Of a DNA stretch of 60,000 bases, positions 32,766-44,338 are shown piece by piece. Source of the DNA: Symbiodinium natans. Lineage: Eukaryota > Sar > Dinophyceae > Suessiales > Symbiodiniaceae. The notes under the pieces were generated by a model that was given only the letters and a program-made list of their open reading frames with translations, ran no database searches and had not been told where the DNA came from. The position numbers were made by a program, and so were the translations under genes. Positions within the stretch are counted from its first letter, which is position 1. Every line of letters starts with the position of its first letter. The stretch covers positions 153,188-213,187 of the forward strand of contig CAJNDS010002484.1 of the NCBI GenBank assembly GCA_905221605.1, in the 5' to 3' direction.

Positions 32766-35069
32766 ACCCCTGCCCTTCCTCTGTGCGAAACCCTCTTTCC
32801 TCCTTTCCTGTCCTGGGGCCGGCCCGGCTGCCGAGGCGGCGCGCGCAAGCGTTTTCAATTATGGTCCCATTTTGGATCCCTATTTTAATACGGCACCTAC
32901 TAAATAGGGTACCCCCCAAGGGATCTTATTTTTTTACAGCCACCCACATACATACATACGTACGTACGTATATACATATATATGTGGTTCTGTACAGCAT
33001 TTATACGCTTTGTCATAGGCATTTGTACAGGAAAGCTTACAACTTCGGACTCGCAAGGCTGAACCCAAACCTTCAACACCGCACGATAACCCCAAAACCT
33101 AAACCCCTAAGCCCAAACCCAATAGCCTAAACCAAACCCTGAACCCCCCAACCCAAAAGCCCAGCACAAAAGCCTGTACCCCCCCCCCCCCCCCCCCTTC
33201 TTGCGCCTCCCTCTTTTTTCAACTTCATCAGCTCCTTGTGGGCTCACAGGCGGTCTAGGGTTCACGGGAGGCCCCAAAAATCTTGGCGGGTGAGCTGTTG
33301 AACGTACAAATGGATTTGCGAATTCTGTTTTGCCTGCTCACTACGGCACATTGCGACGAGCGGAAGGGGTACATAGCATCAACTAAGAGAGAGTTCCTTG
33401 TCGAACAACATTGAGACGGCAAGATCACCGGCAACAGAAAGCAGGTTCTGGAGATAAACATCATGTGCAAATCTGTGCAATCTTGGCATCTTCGGCGGCT
33501 AAGGGTTCTAAGACCTCGACATGAGGCTTCAGGGCTTTGGAATTTTGACTGCCTCAAGCCCCTCTTCCGGGTCTCCAAGCTCTAGTCTGAACTAACGAGG
33601 TGTGCACAGCCAGCCTCGACGGCTGGCGAATCCTTCGCTCGCTTCACCGCGCGCCGCGCGGCCTGCCGGGGAGCTCTCTCAAAGGGGCTTGGGGTTCAGG
33701 GCGAAGTCTCGCATGGAAGGGGGGGGGGGGGGCAACATCTCCATGAAACGCCATTCTGATACGATGAGTCCTCATAGTGTCTTCGAAGGCTGTCTGGGGC
33801 CGGGGCTTTGCAGAATCTATACCCGAAAGATTGCCGCGTGACTTGTGTCCACCTGGACATGGGTATTTTCCTAGTATAAGACCGCCCCTTCGCATACCCC
33901 TAAATTCAATAATCTTCATTATAGCCACTAACTACATGGGTACCCCCTCTTCGTTTTCGGAAACCTCCATCATATGTTGATTAAAAAACGAAGTTTCAGG
34001 GATTAAGTTTTCTGGCCTGCATGTTGACATGCCGTCGGTGTGTGGCCACTTCCAAACAAGCAAACACGCAATTCAGGCTCACAACAAAGCGAAGCCGGCC
34101 CGACTTGTATGCAGATGGCGACAAGACTTTTGGTAAGTTGGGTTGTCCTACTATGACTACTAAGACTTGCCAGGTAGAATCTTCGGTCCATCTCAAGATC
34201 TCATGCTGCGGCACCTGGCACAGCCTTGTTCGCAGGGGGCGGGGACGGATGGAACTGCGAGGTCCCCTACTTGAATGGGTAAATTCCAATAGGTCTAGAA
34301 GTACCCAAAACAAGGTATGACCAGTTATATTGATGGTTAGCCTGCTTACAACCCCACTTGTTACTACCCGCAAACCTCCAAAGATTGGGCAAGCTTCCCC
34401 CACCTGTGCCTTGGCAAGATCCCCCAGTCCATACACCCTAAACCCCTGGAGGCTTCGGCCTTGGTGTAGGCCTCCTGCTGGGTCAACACCATGCCAAGCA
34501 CCTTTCGGTGGCTCCAGGAATGTCTGGGGAGTTGAGGGCTTGGAGGGGCTTCGGGATAGCAGCTCCATGAAGGAATCTTGCGGTTGGCTCTGAGGTTGGG
34601 GGGCCGAACCGCAGGCCACGCAGGCACAAGCCAATCCTGTTTTGGCCACCTTGCCCTAGCCTCGTACTTCCGCCGGTAGATGGCCTGCTTTCCGGACTTG
34701 TTTCCCATCTCGAAGACATACCTTGGCTTCCACACTCCGTTAAGGCTTAGGCTCAGGCTTCAGTGCCAGGAAAGAGGGGGGCTTTGGGGGCTTTGGGGGC
34801 TTTGGGGGCTTTGAGGATTGCAAGTTCAGGGCCCAAGGCAGGGTGCATCTTGTCCTCCGTCATGCCCATCCGCGCGTCTTCGACCTGACCCGAGACTCCC
34901 ACTTTATCCCTGGAACTAAGCCCCGAGGTCCTGAAGCACTCAGAAATAGCAAGCTGTACGCGTCTCAGGCCTATGATCCCTATAAGCGCCGGAAACTCTA
35001 TAAATCTCCATAAGGCCGAGACACCCTGCAACGACCAACCTCTCAGGACACCCTGTATGAACCCTATCC
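32766..35069. other. Non-coding DNA with homopolymer runs
   Basis: Poly-C lies at about 33,178-33,197 and poly-G at 33,719-33,732. Four GGGGGCTTT units lie at about 34,778-34,812. Positions 34,255-34,382 resemble a decayed MITE-family copy ending AACCTCCAA. No frame has a recognised domain. Confidence 0.4.
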
Positions 35070-35194
35070 ACAGTTGAACCTTCCTTTGAGGTCAGGGGTA
35101 GTTACAAGGTTATAAGTACACCCCAAGCAAGGTTGTACGTATGATTACCCTTCTTATGACCCTACTTATAACTATAACTACATGAACCTTCAAG
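35070..35194. mobile_element. MITE-like repeat, TTGAAGG subfamily
   Basis: It ends ACATGAACCTTCAAG and carries GGTTATAAGTACACCC and CCCTACTTATAACTATAACT internally, as in the other family members. The left end (TTGAACCTTCCTTTGAGGTC) is rearranged. Confidence 0.55.
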
Positions 35195-35765
35195 TACGGT
35201 GTTCGCTGCAGCCCTAACCCCCACAATGCGGCGGACCCTACCTGCTGCAACTCTGGCACCTCCTGAACGGCCTGGTCGATCCTTGCAAAGCCGGGAGGGT
35301 GGAGCAGTTGGAGGGGTTTAGGGTGCACTTTGGGGATCTGGGGTTTACGGATTTGGCGTTTGGGGTTCAGGTTTAGGGATTTGGGGTTGGGGGCTTGGGG
35401 TTCGGAGGGGCTTGGGGCATCGGTCAGTGTGTTGGAGTCTGGATCGGGGCATGTGGGTCTCGAGGTAACGACGTGGCGTCAGCGGGCCTGCGGGTTGGGG
35501 GGGGCTCTCCGCTCCAAAGGCCAAAGCCCACTCCACAAACTCCAAACCCGACAGCCCTGCAACCCTCAAGGCCCGCTACGGCCCCCCTACGGCCCTTCCA
35601 AGGCCCCCCTTAAAGGCCCATCTAAGGGCCCCCAGAAACCTCAACACACCACCCAGCAGGAGCCCGAAACCCTGAACCCTAAACCCTAAACCTTAAGGGA
35701 AGCCGCAGGGGTTGGAGGATCGAGGGTGGCAGCTCCTGGCACGGGACACTCGGTGCGGCTTCGGG
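35195..35765. other. Non-coding DNA before the TTTTGGGG array
   Basis: GC-rich unique sequence with GGGGTTTGG-like drift near 35,330-35,405 and a few CCCTAAA units at 35,674-35,695. Overlapping frames have no domain. Confidence 0.4.
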
Positions 35766-35970
35766 CGTCACGGGCTTTAGGGCCTCTGGGGTTTGGGGTT
35801 TTGGGGTTTGGGGTTTAGGGTTTAGGGTGTTGGGGTTTTGGGGTTTTGGGGTTTTGGGGTTCTGGGGTTTTGGGGTTCTGGGGTTTTGGGGTTCTGGGGT
35901 TTTGGGGTTCTGGGGTTCTGGGGTTTTGGGGATTTGGGGTTTTGGGGTTTTGGGGTTTTGGGGTTTCGGG
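35766..35970 (+). repeat. (TTTTGGGG)n array with TTCTGGGG variants
   Basis: After TTTGGGG/TTTAGGG units the array settles at about 35,832 into an 8-bp unit. TTTTGGGG alternates with TTCTGGGG, with one GATTTGGGG, up to about 35,965. TTTTGGGG is the telomere repeat of spirotrich ciliates, so this is a third telomere-like dialect beside TTTAGGG and TTTTAGGG. The LGFWGFGV and PQNPKTP frames across it are artefacts. Confidence 0.93.
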
Positions 35971-37616
35971 TCTTTCGGGGTACAAGGGGTCTCCCCAAAA
36001 ACGATTCGCTGAAAGTTTCATAAAAAGCTGTCAACTACTGTCAACTGCCCCCAACAAGCACGGGGGAGGCGGGCGCCCCGGGACCCCGAAGAAAAAGCCC
36101 CGAAGCCCAAAACCTCCCAGGAGGCCCCAAAGCAAAAAGGCCCAAAGGGCCGGCCCTCAGTTGCTGGCCTGAATTGAAGTCATTGGGCAAACTTTCCCTT
36201 TACTTACACACCGTCTGGCGCACAAGAGCGAAGCCCCTAAAAGTTTAGGGTATAGCGGGCTAGAGTATTGTGGGTGGGGGGGGCGGGGGGGGAATTTTTC
36301 AGGGCTGGGATGGGCTGGGGCCTCAGAGGTTTTGTTGTCAAAAGATTTGTATTTACTGCATTATACAAATTATATACTTAGCTAGCGCGTATAGTATACG
36401 ATCTAGCTTCATTCCAATGCACCGCGTTACTCTAGGTAGGGTTCAAAGCGAGCGCAGGGATTTGCGTTTACCTGCGCTAAGCTTGGCCTGGGTGACCAAT
36501 CTGGTTTAAAGCTCTACGATATCGATATATATATATATATATATCTATAGATAGATAGATAGGTTACTCCCGACAGAGTTTAGGGTGGGTTCGGGGCTCA
36601 GGGTTTTCGGGGTTAAGGATTTCGGGTCTAGGGGTTGGGGGAGTTTAGGCACCAGATTTTAGTGGAGAAGCCAGTTTGAGACAACTCCAAAGACTGAAAA
36701 CTACCACCCTAAACTCTCAAACAAAAAACCTCTAAGCCCTATCTAAATCTATCTAAACTCCCCGCAGGCCTGCTACACCCTTGAATCCAGACCCTGCAGA
36801 AGATACCCTGAAAGCCCAAAATACCGCGCATACAAACTACATAGCCCCCTGAAACATGGCCTTTGTAACGGGGGGCCCTTGAACCTTGAAGCCAGCTGTT
36901 GTTTTGCGGCAGGCTTCAAGGCTTTGATTTTGCGACTCGAGAAGCCGCACTCAACATCCTAAAGCCCCTCAGAGCCTGCGACCTCTGGGACTCAAATTGC
37001 ACACAACGCTCACACACAAAGCGCAGAGACGACAGTTTTTTGAGATTTCAGCAACCCCCCCAAAAGCCCGAAACCCAAACCCGCCCCAGGAGCTGGAGCT
37101 GCCTGCTCCTCCTCGGGAGGATCCAGCAGCTTCTCGGCCAGCTTGCGCTCAAGCTGGGCCACGCGCTCCCTTGGGTTTGGGCGGCTTGCGGGGCTTTTGG
37201 GCTGTTGGGGTTGGAGGCTCATGGGTAGTCAGAACTAGGGGTTGTAGCTACCTCAACTGGGGTTGTCAAGACAGAATACAGCGATGCTACTCCACGCAAA
37301 AGTACCAAACAAGAGCCTTCAAGCAGGGCTTAAAGGTTCCCGTCGGCTTTCCGCCAGGTGTTGCGGGCTGAAATTCAGATGGGCGGTCGAGATAGTGGCC
37401 TTGTGTTTGGTGTTCTTTCGGCCTGGAGTGCAAGGGCCGTCAGTAGTTCGGATGCAGGGCTCCTCGTCCTTATGATGCCCCAGCAAATGCACAAGTACTT
37501 TGCTAGCCCTCCACACCCCTCCCACCCCGCAGGCACCCGCCCCAAGTCATGAACCCCACCCATTGGCACGCACACCAGTCGAACCGCAACCCTAAAACAG
37601 AGGGTTCCCCGGGACA
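35971..37616. other. Unique DNA without recognised gene
   Basis: An AT/GATA microsatellite lies at about 36,524-36,562. Overlapping frames at 36,899-37,525 on both strands carry no domain. A MITE-family head (GGAGGCTCATGGGTAGTCA) occurs near 37,212. Confidence 0.4.
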
Positions 37617-38635
37617 CCCTAAACCCGAAACCCTAAACCCCCAAACCCTAAACCCCTAAACCCTAAACCCTAAACCCCATTTGTCAAAAGCACGGGAAAG
37701 CGGGAGCTCCCCGACCAAGATGCCGGCCTCAGGGCGGCTTCGCTGTCCTCCTGGCTGGCTGCGGCGCCCAGGCTCGGGCTCCGCGACCTTGGCTGCGGCG
37801 TTGAGAGCTCAGGGTTTCGTATGGTTAGGGTTGAGGGTTAAACCCTCAACCCTAACCATACGAAACCCTAGGGACTAGAGTTTTGGGGTCTAGGGTTCAG
37901 GGTTTAGGGTATGGGCTTGGACGTGCGCGAGGCAGGGGTGCAAAGTCTCAGCTGCCGGGCGCTTCCTGAGACGCTGTGGGCTTCTGAGTCTTAAGGCCTC
38001 GGGTCTGGGGCCCTCAACACTAAACCCTAAACCCTGAACCCTAAACCCTAAAACCCTAAAGCCCTGAACCCTAAAACCCTAAACCCTAAACCCTGAACCC
38101 TGAACCCTAGACCCCTTGGGGATGTGAGAGCAGGACGGAGTCAGAGCCTCAGCCTTCGAGTTGGCGGCCCACCCCCCCCCCCTCCGGGTCGAGGAGGAGG
38201 CTTCCAAGCTTCGAAGCTCTGCAAGATGGCGTAGAGGGAGGTTTAGGGTTTAGGGTTTTAGGGTTGAGGGTTTAGGGTTTTAGGGTTTTAGGGTTTTAGG
38301 GTTTTAGGGCTTTAGGGCTTTAGGGCTTTAGGGCTTTGGGGCTTTGGGGCTTTGGGGCTTTGGGGCTTTAGGGCTTGGAAAGTCGGTAGGGCATGCTAGC
38401 AATGCCGTTGAGGACACCAGTGCCGTCAGGATGCTCCGCGCCCAGCTCTACAGGGCCCCGGACAAAGCTTTCGGCTTCGCCTGCAATGGGCACATGGACC
38501 CGACACCCGGGGCACCCTGAGAACCCCCCAACCCTAAACCCTAAACCCTAAACCCTAGCCCTAACCCTTAAACCCTAACCCTAAAAAACCTAAACCCTAA
38601 CCCTAAAAAACCTAAACCCCAAACCCGGAGGCCTC
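37617..38635. repeat. Cluster of telomere-like blocks in both orientations
   Basis: Blocks at 37,617-37,680 (CCCTAAA), 38,020-38,115 (CCCTAAA/CCCTGAA), 38,240-38,375 (TTTTAGGG passing into CTTTAGGG and CTTTGGGG octamers) and 38,526-38,630 (CCCTAAA with CCCTAAC units). Unique GC-rich DNA separates them. Confidence 0.88.
37811..37869. repeat. Perfect 29-bp-arm palindrome of telomere-like DNA
   Basis: The left arm 37,811-37,839 starts AGGGTTTCGTATGG and ends GAGGGTT. After a single A the right arm 37,841-37,869 is its exact reverse complement. Unlike simple array inversions, the arms share the unique core TTCGTATGG. Confidence 0.93.
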
Positions 38636-38907
38636 CGTGTGCCGAGAAGAGCCAGGCCGCCACGGTGACCAGGAGCGCGATCAGAGAACAGCCTGGGCTG
38701 CCGGATGAAGTGCACAAGGGTTGGAGGAAGGCTCAGGGTTGAGGATTCAATTGATTGAAAGGTTCGGGGCGTTCTAGTGAGGAGGGTTTAGGGTTTGGAG
38801 CTTGGGGGCTTAAAGGCAGCTTTCAAGATTTCATGAGGAGCTGATTCAGGCTTTTCGATGTCGCGGCTTTGACCAGGCCAAAGCCACGAACCTTCCCCAA
38901 ACCCAAG

Positions 38908-39047
38908 CTTGGAGGTTCATGGTACTTATTAACCCAATAAGAACTGCACCTATAGCCCAATTATTTCCATCTTAGGCCCCCTTCAGGGGCTTATAAGTGG
39001 GTTAGAAGTAGAGTTATCATTAACAAGTACCCCCCTGAACCTCCAAG
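38908..39047. mobile_element. Palindromic MITE, TTGGAGGTTCATGG family (copy B)
   Basis: CTTGGAGGTTCATGGTACTTATTAACCC opens the copy in several words shared with copies A and C, and CCTGAACCTCCAAG closes it. GGGGCTTATAAGTGGG is internal. Length is 140 bp. Confidence 0.78.
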
Positions 39048-40811
39048 ACCTTCAACCCAAGCCTGGGCCCAAGACCCAGCAGCGTCCCGCCCCGGCGCCC
39101 TTGGAGGCGGCCCTGGCCAGCCATGGCCTCTTGAAGCCTTCTTCAGGCTCCTTCGAAGCCCCTAGAAATTGCGAGACACCCCGTTACAGGAGGCCCTTAA
39201 AAGCACCCCTTATATTTAAAGGCCTCCAAAGTAAGTACCTTTAAGCACCCCCCTAAACAAACCCCTTAGGCTGAGTAACGGGTTGCAGAGCAACCCGGAG
39301 AGGCTCCAAACAGCACGGGTCGCTTGTGCAGTTCGTAAGGTCCTTGCGGAAGGTTCTTGCCTTTCTGCTGATGGGTGTAGGCGTTCTTGGGTACTGAAAA
39401 TGTCTTCCCCCGCATGTTGATACGGGCGGACATCCTAGGAGCCACGGCTGAAGCAAGGCGGGGGTTACTGCATCAATCAAGTTTCACACTCCGTTTAGGG
39501 CCCCCTAAACCCTAAACCCTTAAGCCTAAACCCTAAACCCCTTGACATTCATCTCCGGACACCGTCTGAGACCGTCAGGCGTCACCTTGAAATCTGCAAC
39601 CGGAAGAGAGCTTTCGTGATCGCGCGAGGCTGTTTTGCGCAGCAAAGCGGTCCGAATCAATCTACGGAGATCGGCGCCGACCCCTGAAGCGGAGAGCTCT
39701 GAGACTGCGGCCAAGGGCCTTTTGCGTTCAGAGCTCAGAGTGTGTAGGGCCTTGAACCCCGAATTTTCCGGTAACCCCCTACTTTACATCTGCACCACCC
39801 AGGCTCCAAGCCCCGTTTTCAGAACTCGCCCAGTTGGTTCGAAGGCCATCGCGGCACCTCAGGCTACAGGTGGTTTTGACGACTTGAGCTTTCGGGATCT
39901 AGGACTATGAAGAATATGGTTGAGCCAGGCCCCCGGAAAAGCTGCATTGAATCATTGAAGCTGAAAAAAGAAGCCTCCTACACTTCCCACCGCTGTACCG
40001 CCATACCACCAGAACATCTCGGGATCAGTCCGACCCTTACGCCCATGAGCCCTCGAACCAAGCTCCTGAAACCAACCAAACCTCAGAAATTAAACCAGCT
40101 CTCAGATCCCATGTCCCCCTAACTTAAGGAACTATCCCTTCAAGTAAGGGCCGTTCTTTACTTAAGGCACTCTTCTTTATTCAAAGGAGGCATGGCATCT
40201 GAGGGCATCTGAGGGCAGAACACACCAGAAGTTGATGCAATTGGACACCCAGCCACGATCAAAGGCGTTCCTGGTTCAGGGGGCTACTTGGAGGGTCATG
40301 GGTAGCTATGAGTGTGGGGTCAAATGTACCCTAGGTACTTATAACGACCCATGAACGTCCAAGCAGGGTTTAGTAGCCATGAAGCTCTGTACCCACAATC
40401 CCGGTGTTTTAGTTTTAGGGTTCAATTTGGGGGGGGTTAGGGATTCTCAACAAGTTGGGGGTCATGGGTTCTTAAGGTCAGGGCACCTCTCGCTGGTGAA
40501 CCCAAACTTGCCTGAACGCTCTCGATCTGGGCTTTAGGCGGTCTATGTGGTAAAGGGTTCAAGTCACGGAAGCACCCTCGGTTTTGCGACAGCCCTCAGA
40601 CCCCCCAAACCTGCCACGCCCAACACTTCAAAACCCGGGTTACCCTAAACCCTAAACCCGAAACCCCAAACCCCAAACCCTAAACCCTAAACCCCAAACC
40701 CTAAACCCTAAACCCAGCTCACAAAGCTCCAAGGATCAGGGAGGGGTCGTATTCGAACTTGTCGTTGTCCATGCCTGCCGAGAAAAGCCCCCATGCAGAC
40801 ATAAGGAAGTA
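39048..40811. other. Non-coding DNA, small repeats only
   Basis: CCCTAAA units occur at 39,505-39,542 and 40,640-40,715. A short MITE-family relative lies at 40,287-40,363 (CTTGGAGGGTCATGGGTAG to CCCATGAACGTCCAAG). No frame has a domain. Confidence 0.45.
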
Positions 40812-40950
40812 CTTGGCGGTTCGTGGTACTTATGAAGAACTCTAACTGTACTTATAACCCACTTATAAGCCCCCTAAGTGCTCTAATATGGTTATAAGTA
40901 CAGTTGTAAGTACAGTTATAAATGCTTAATAAGTACCATGAACCTCCAAG
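40812..40950. mobile_element. Palindromic MITE, TTGGAGGTTCATGG family (copy C)
   Basis: CTTGGCGGTTCGTGGTACTTAT opens it in parts and ATAAGTACCATGAACCTCCAAG closes it in parts. Internal CTAACTGTACTTATAACCCACTTATAAG-like words match copy A. Length is 139 bp. Confidence 0.78.
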
Positions 40951-42080
40951 TCGAGTGCTTTTAGGGCTTTCCTGAACTGACTGACTGGGCTTCCGGGATG
41001 GATGGGCGGCGGCTTTGGGGCACAATGGGTTACTTAAAGACTCAGTGCCCAAAGCAGGAAACTTGTCACCCTGGCAGCGACTTTCGTGCGAGGGAGCGTT
41101 GGTTGAGGGTGGAGCTTATGGACTGGTGCGCGACCTATTGTTGCTTGACAAAATCAGGACAGGTAAAAACAAACAAACCGAAAAATCTCCTCGTCATCAT
41201 CGTTACTCGCTTATTACGGTACCTAGCTCCCACCAGCTTTCCCTACTGCCACTCCCTTGGACCTCCCTGGCTCCGGATCAACTACGGTTTTGGTTGCGCT
41301 TCTCTCCTGTCTTGGGCCGTCTTAAACACGGCTTTTTGGGCAATTCTTTACAAAAAGCTCCAAAATAGAGTCCTGCGAGTCAGGTGCTAAGGCGTGAGAT
41401 GACGCGAGCCTGGTTTAGGGTTGAGAGTTTCAGGTTCAGGGATCGACTCCTCAGGGTGCTGGCTGCAGTGGTGGCCGCAAAGGTTGCAGGCTTGGAAAGG
41501 CTCTTGCAGCACAGGTGGAACTCGCAGCGTCCCCGAGCTCTGGCGAGATGTCGCTGCACGGCACAACGTACGTTGACCAATGAAACGAGCGGAAAGGCTG
41601 AAGGCCACGGCACCTTTAAGGCGACAGCGAGAAGAGCGCATTGAATTCGAGGTGTTCTTGGCACAACTCGACCCAGGGCTGAAGATCTTAAGGGAATCCT
41701 TGGGCGACCCTAACACCCCCAAACCACTCCCTGAATCTCCATGACGGCATTGCAGCCCCGCCGGCTTCGGAAGCACCAAGTCAAGAAAACTCAAAAACCC
41801 CCAAGTCCCTCGAAGTACGCAAGGAGCTCCACAGTCCCCTAAACCCTCAAATGACATCCGTGTCTACCTTCTGAAGGTTTTTAGACTGAGCGCCTCGAGA
41901 AAAATGGGCCCCTAGGGGTTTAGGGTTTAGGGTTTAGGGCCTTGGTTGAACTCCTCATCCTCCAACTCGTTCACTTGGACGGCTTTGCCGGTCCTCAGCT
42001 TGGGGGAGAGCTTCAAAACTGGCAGGGGCGGTCCTCTGCTATCAAGGCCCCTGCTTAGGAACTCAATAGCCGACGTACAT
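40951..42080. other. Unique DNA before the transposon block
   Basis: Frames at 41,380-41,857 (minus) and 40,998-41,390 (plus) overlap others and lack domains. Three TTTAGGG units lie at 41,918-41,940, the last before the array-free block. Confidence 0.4.
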
Positions 42081-42084
42081 GTAC

Positions 42085-42118
42085 ATATATATGGACACAC
42101 CCCCCCCCATGACCCACC
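42085..42118 (+). repeat. Left terminal inverted repeat of the candidate transposon
   Basis: It contains CACACCCCCCCCCATGACCC, mirrored at 56,773-56,798. About thirty positions align with two mismatches. Confidence 0.6.
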
Positions 42119-42171
42119 CCGATCTGTTTCCCTCGTAAATACCGTTTAAAACCCGATCGTGCCCTAAGCCG

Positions 42172-42280
42172 TTTTTTGCTACTCTCAGTGGCTGTATCTC
42201 GACAAAACAGACCCCACACGGACCTTTTTTTTTGCTACTGTCAGTGGATGTCTCTTGACAAAACAGACCCCACACAGACC
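42172..42280 (+). repeat. Subterminal 56-bp tandem duplication
   Basis: TTTTTGCTACTCTCAGTGG followed by ACAAAACAGACCCCACAC is repeated 56 bases later with few changes (TGCTACTGTCAGTGGATGTC). Subterminal repeats of this kind often bind transposase in other elements, but that is only a possibility here. Confidence 0.75.
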
Positions 42281-42301
42281 ACAGGATTGGACGCCGACAC
42301 G

Positions 42302-42562
42302 GGCAAAACCAAAAAACCAAAAAAACCATCTTTTTTAAAGAATGGGGGGGGGGGTTCAAAAAGATGGTTTTTTTGGTTTTGCCTCGTAAAAAGATGGTTT
42401 TTCATAGAAAAACCAACTTTTCCCTCGTAAAAAGATGGTTTTGGCTTGGTCTGCCTCAGGAAAACCATCTTCTTACGAGGGAAAAGTTGGTTTTTCTATG
42501 CAAAACCATCTTTTACGAGGCAAAACCAAAAAACCAAAAAAACCATCTTTTTTAGAGAATGG
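42302..42562. repeat. Long hairpin with 44-bp direct flanks
   Basis: Arms of about 85-93 bp (42,358-42,442 and 42,460-42,552) are near-perfect reverse complements with one 7-base indel and a loop of about 17 bases. The arm word GAAAAACCAACTTTTCCCTC pairs with GAGGGAAAAGTTGGTTTTTC. The outer 44 bases of the right arm (42,519-42,562) also occur in direct orientation at 42,302-42,345 with one mismatch. It lies at the 3' end of the transposase gene and would fold in its transcript. Confidence 0.85.
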
Positions 42563-43918
42563 CAGAGAAACCTCATGAGCTCGCCTGTTGCTGTCCACAG
42601 GCTTCGGCCCTTCTGCCAGTACAGCCACTGAGCACTACGAATTTTCCTTGTCATGACTTCGTTGCCTGGAGATCGCTTCGTGTACTTCAAGTGTGTCCGG
42701 AGGTGCTGCCAGCATCGGTCGATCACTTGGGTGCCGCTTTTGACGCGGAGTGTCTTCCCGCCAGGAAGGCTCAAACGATACACTTTGGTGAAGTGAGGTT
42801 TCTTCCACACCACCTGAGCTGTCACATTGTCATATTGTCCTACTACAAAACAATATTTCTATGTTGACTAACTCGCGTCTAGTAATATTGTCGGGCGGGT
42901 TTAGGATATTAAGCTTATGTATATCGTCAGCGAACACTCTTCCGAGTCAAGCTGCTTTCTTTCCGACTTTCACTTTCTTCTTCTTGTGCACCACATTGCA
43001 GTGCTCGACCAAGTTGAGTTTTAGTTTGTATGCTCTAGCACCATCAGTGTGTAAAACGATGCGGCGGCCCTCGAGGAACTGTTTCCCAATTGGCTTCCAG
43101 TCCCGCTTGCGAATTGGCCCTGGTCCGGGCGACCTCGCCTTTGTGGGAGGTGGATCAAGACGAATGAGTCGGAGACTTTTCGGGGAGCCGCGTTGTACTA
43201 GACCGAGCCACTGCTCCCACTTGGTGTTGAGTTTCGGCTTGTCCTCATTCTCGATGATGCCCTTTCCCAGATCTACCTCATCCGCCTCGACATCGACCCA
43301 CTGTTTGCTATCCCCATATCGGATGTGCTTCTCATGAGCGACGACAAAGCGAGACCGAGCCGCGTCAAGGTTGTTGTAGAGCCTACTCACCACTTTGTCA
43401 TCTACATCCATGATCTTGGACACGCAATGCTGTGGAACGCCAGCTGTAGCACACAGCAAGACCGAGGCTTGGAGCTGGAGAGACGTCTTGCTGTTGCCTG
43501 CACCCTTGATGAAGACTGGATGGAAGTCGTGTGGTTGAACATACTGATGACAAGCCTTTGCCCGGCACCTATGGGCCCAAGCTTTCCTCCCGGCAAAGTA
43601 CTTGACTTTGGCTAGCTTGCCACTACCGCAATGAGGACATAGCTGCCCAGTCCAGTTTGGTAGAATGCCATCTTGCTGGAGAAGACGCGTGAGTGCTGGA
43701 TACCGCATGGCTGTGAACTTTTGGATAGAACGGCCCCACCTTTCTCTGCATGGACGACTTACCTTGGTTGGAGTGCCATGACGAACGTAGGGAACCTTCA
43801 TGAACTTTGTGGACTTCACCTTCTTGGACGGTCGCTTCGCTACTGCCCGAGCTTTGCCTCGCTTCGGTGCAGGCCAAAACTGGTGAGAGTTGGATTGCTT
43901 CTTCAATCTCTTCGGCAT
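42563..43918 (-). CDS. ISXO2/IS1595-like (Merlin-type) transposase, two exons
   Basis: The ATG is taken at 43,916-43,918 (MPKRLKKQ); upstream codons have no ATG. A basic leader is followed by a zinc ribbon (CPHCGSGKLAK, later HRCRAKAC), then the DDE-type core: ADEVDLGKG, WEQWLGLVQRG and IVLHTDGARAYK. VVHKKKKVKV leads into an intron. The first open frame stops at 42,947, but the domain resumes in exon 2 (from about 42,835): KVYRLSLPGGKTLRVKSG, then GTQVIDRCWQHLRTHL and the C-terminal helix to about 42,563. In IS1595/Merlin proteins the third acidic residue is usually E in an xIExxW setting; here it is D. Exact splice sites are unresolved. Transposases of this group cut and join DNA at terminal inverted repeats in the nucleus. 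No stop breaks the recognised domain apart from the presumed intron, and the 3' end enters the hairpin repeat. Confidence 0.72.
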
Positions 43919-44338
43919 TGGTTGACTGGCAGCACAGATACAAAAACTGCCTTTGAACAAAAATACTACTTCAGTACATGGCACGTGTGTGTGTGTGGGC
44001 AGTGAGTGGAATGGCACAGACTGGTGTTGAAGTTGAGAGCATCGATCCTTTTTTCTGCGCCCTTTCTCTTCAGGAGTTACGACGCCGACCCTCTAGCTGT
44101 GTTTGACTTCATGAAGTGTGCCAAGACGAGAAGGGCTTTGTGCATGCCGGACACTTGCCAGAATTGCACTACTTTTTTTACTTGTAATATGAAGACATGT
44201 AGGTCGTAGAACTTACTTATTGAGCCATGTGTCCAACAAAAGTTTTGTCTGGACGGTGCCTACCTCAATGGCGGCATCCTTGTCATGATGCAGATCTCAT
44301 GCCATTTCAAAATTGAGATCTATGTTGTCTTACTGGGC

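Noticed and set aside
32134-32858. Frames of 197-213 codons with YIHT, poly-Pro or poly-Gly
   Set aside because: They follow the ACAT microsatellite and the C-rich tract; opposite-strand frames are equally long.
35815-36172. Gly/Phe- or Pro/Lys-rich frames on both strands
   Set aside because: They are translations of the TTTTGGGG array.
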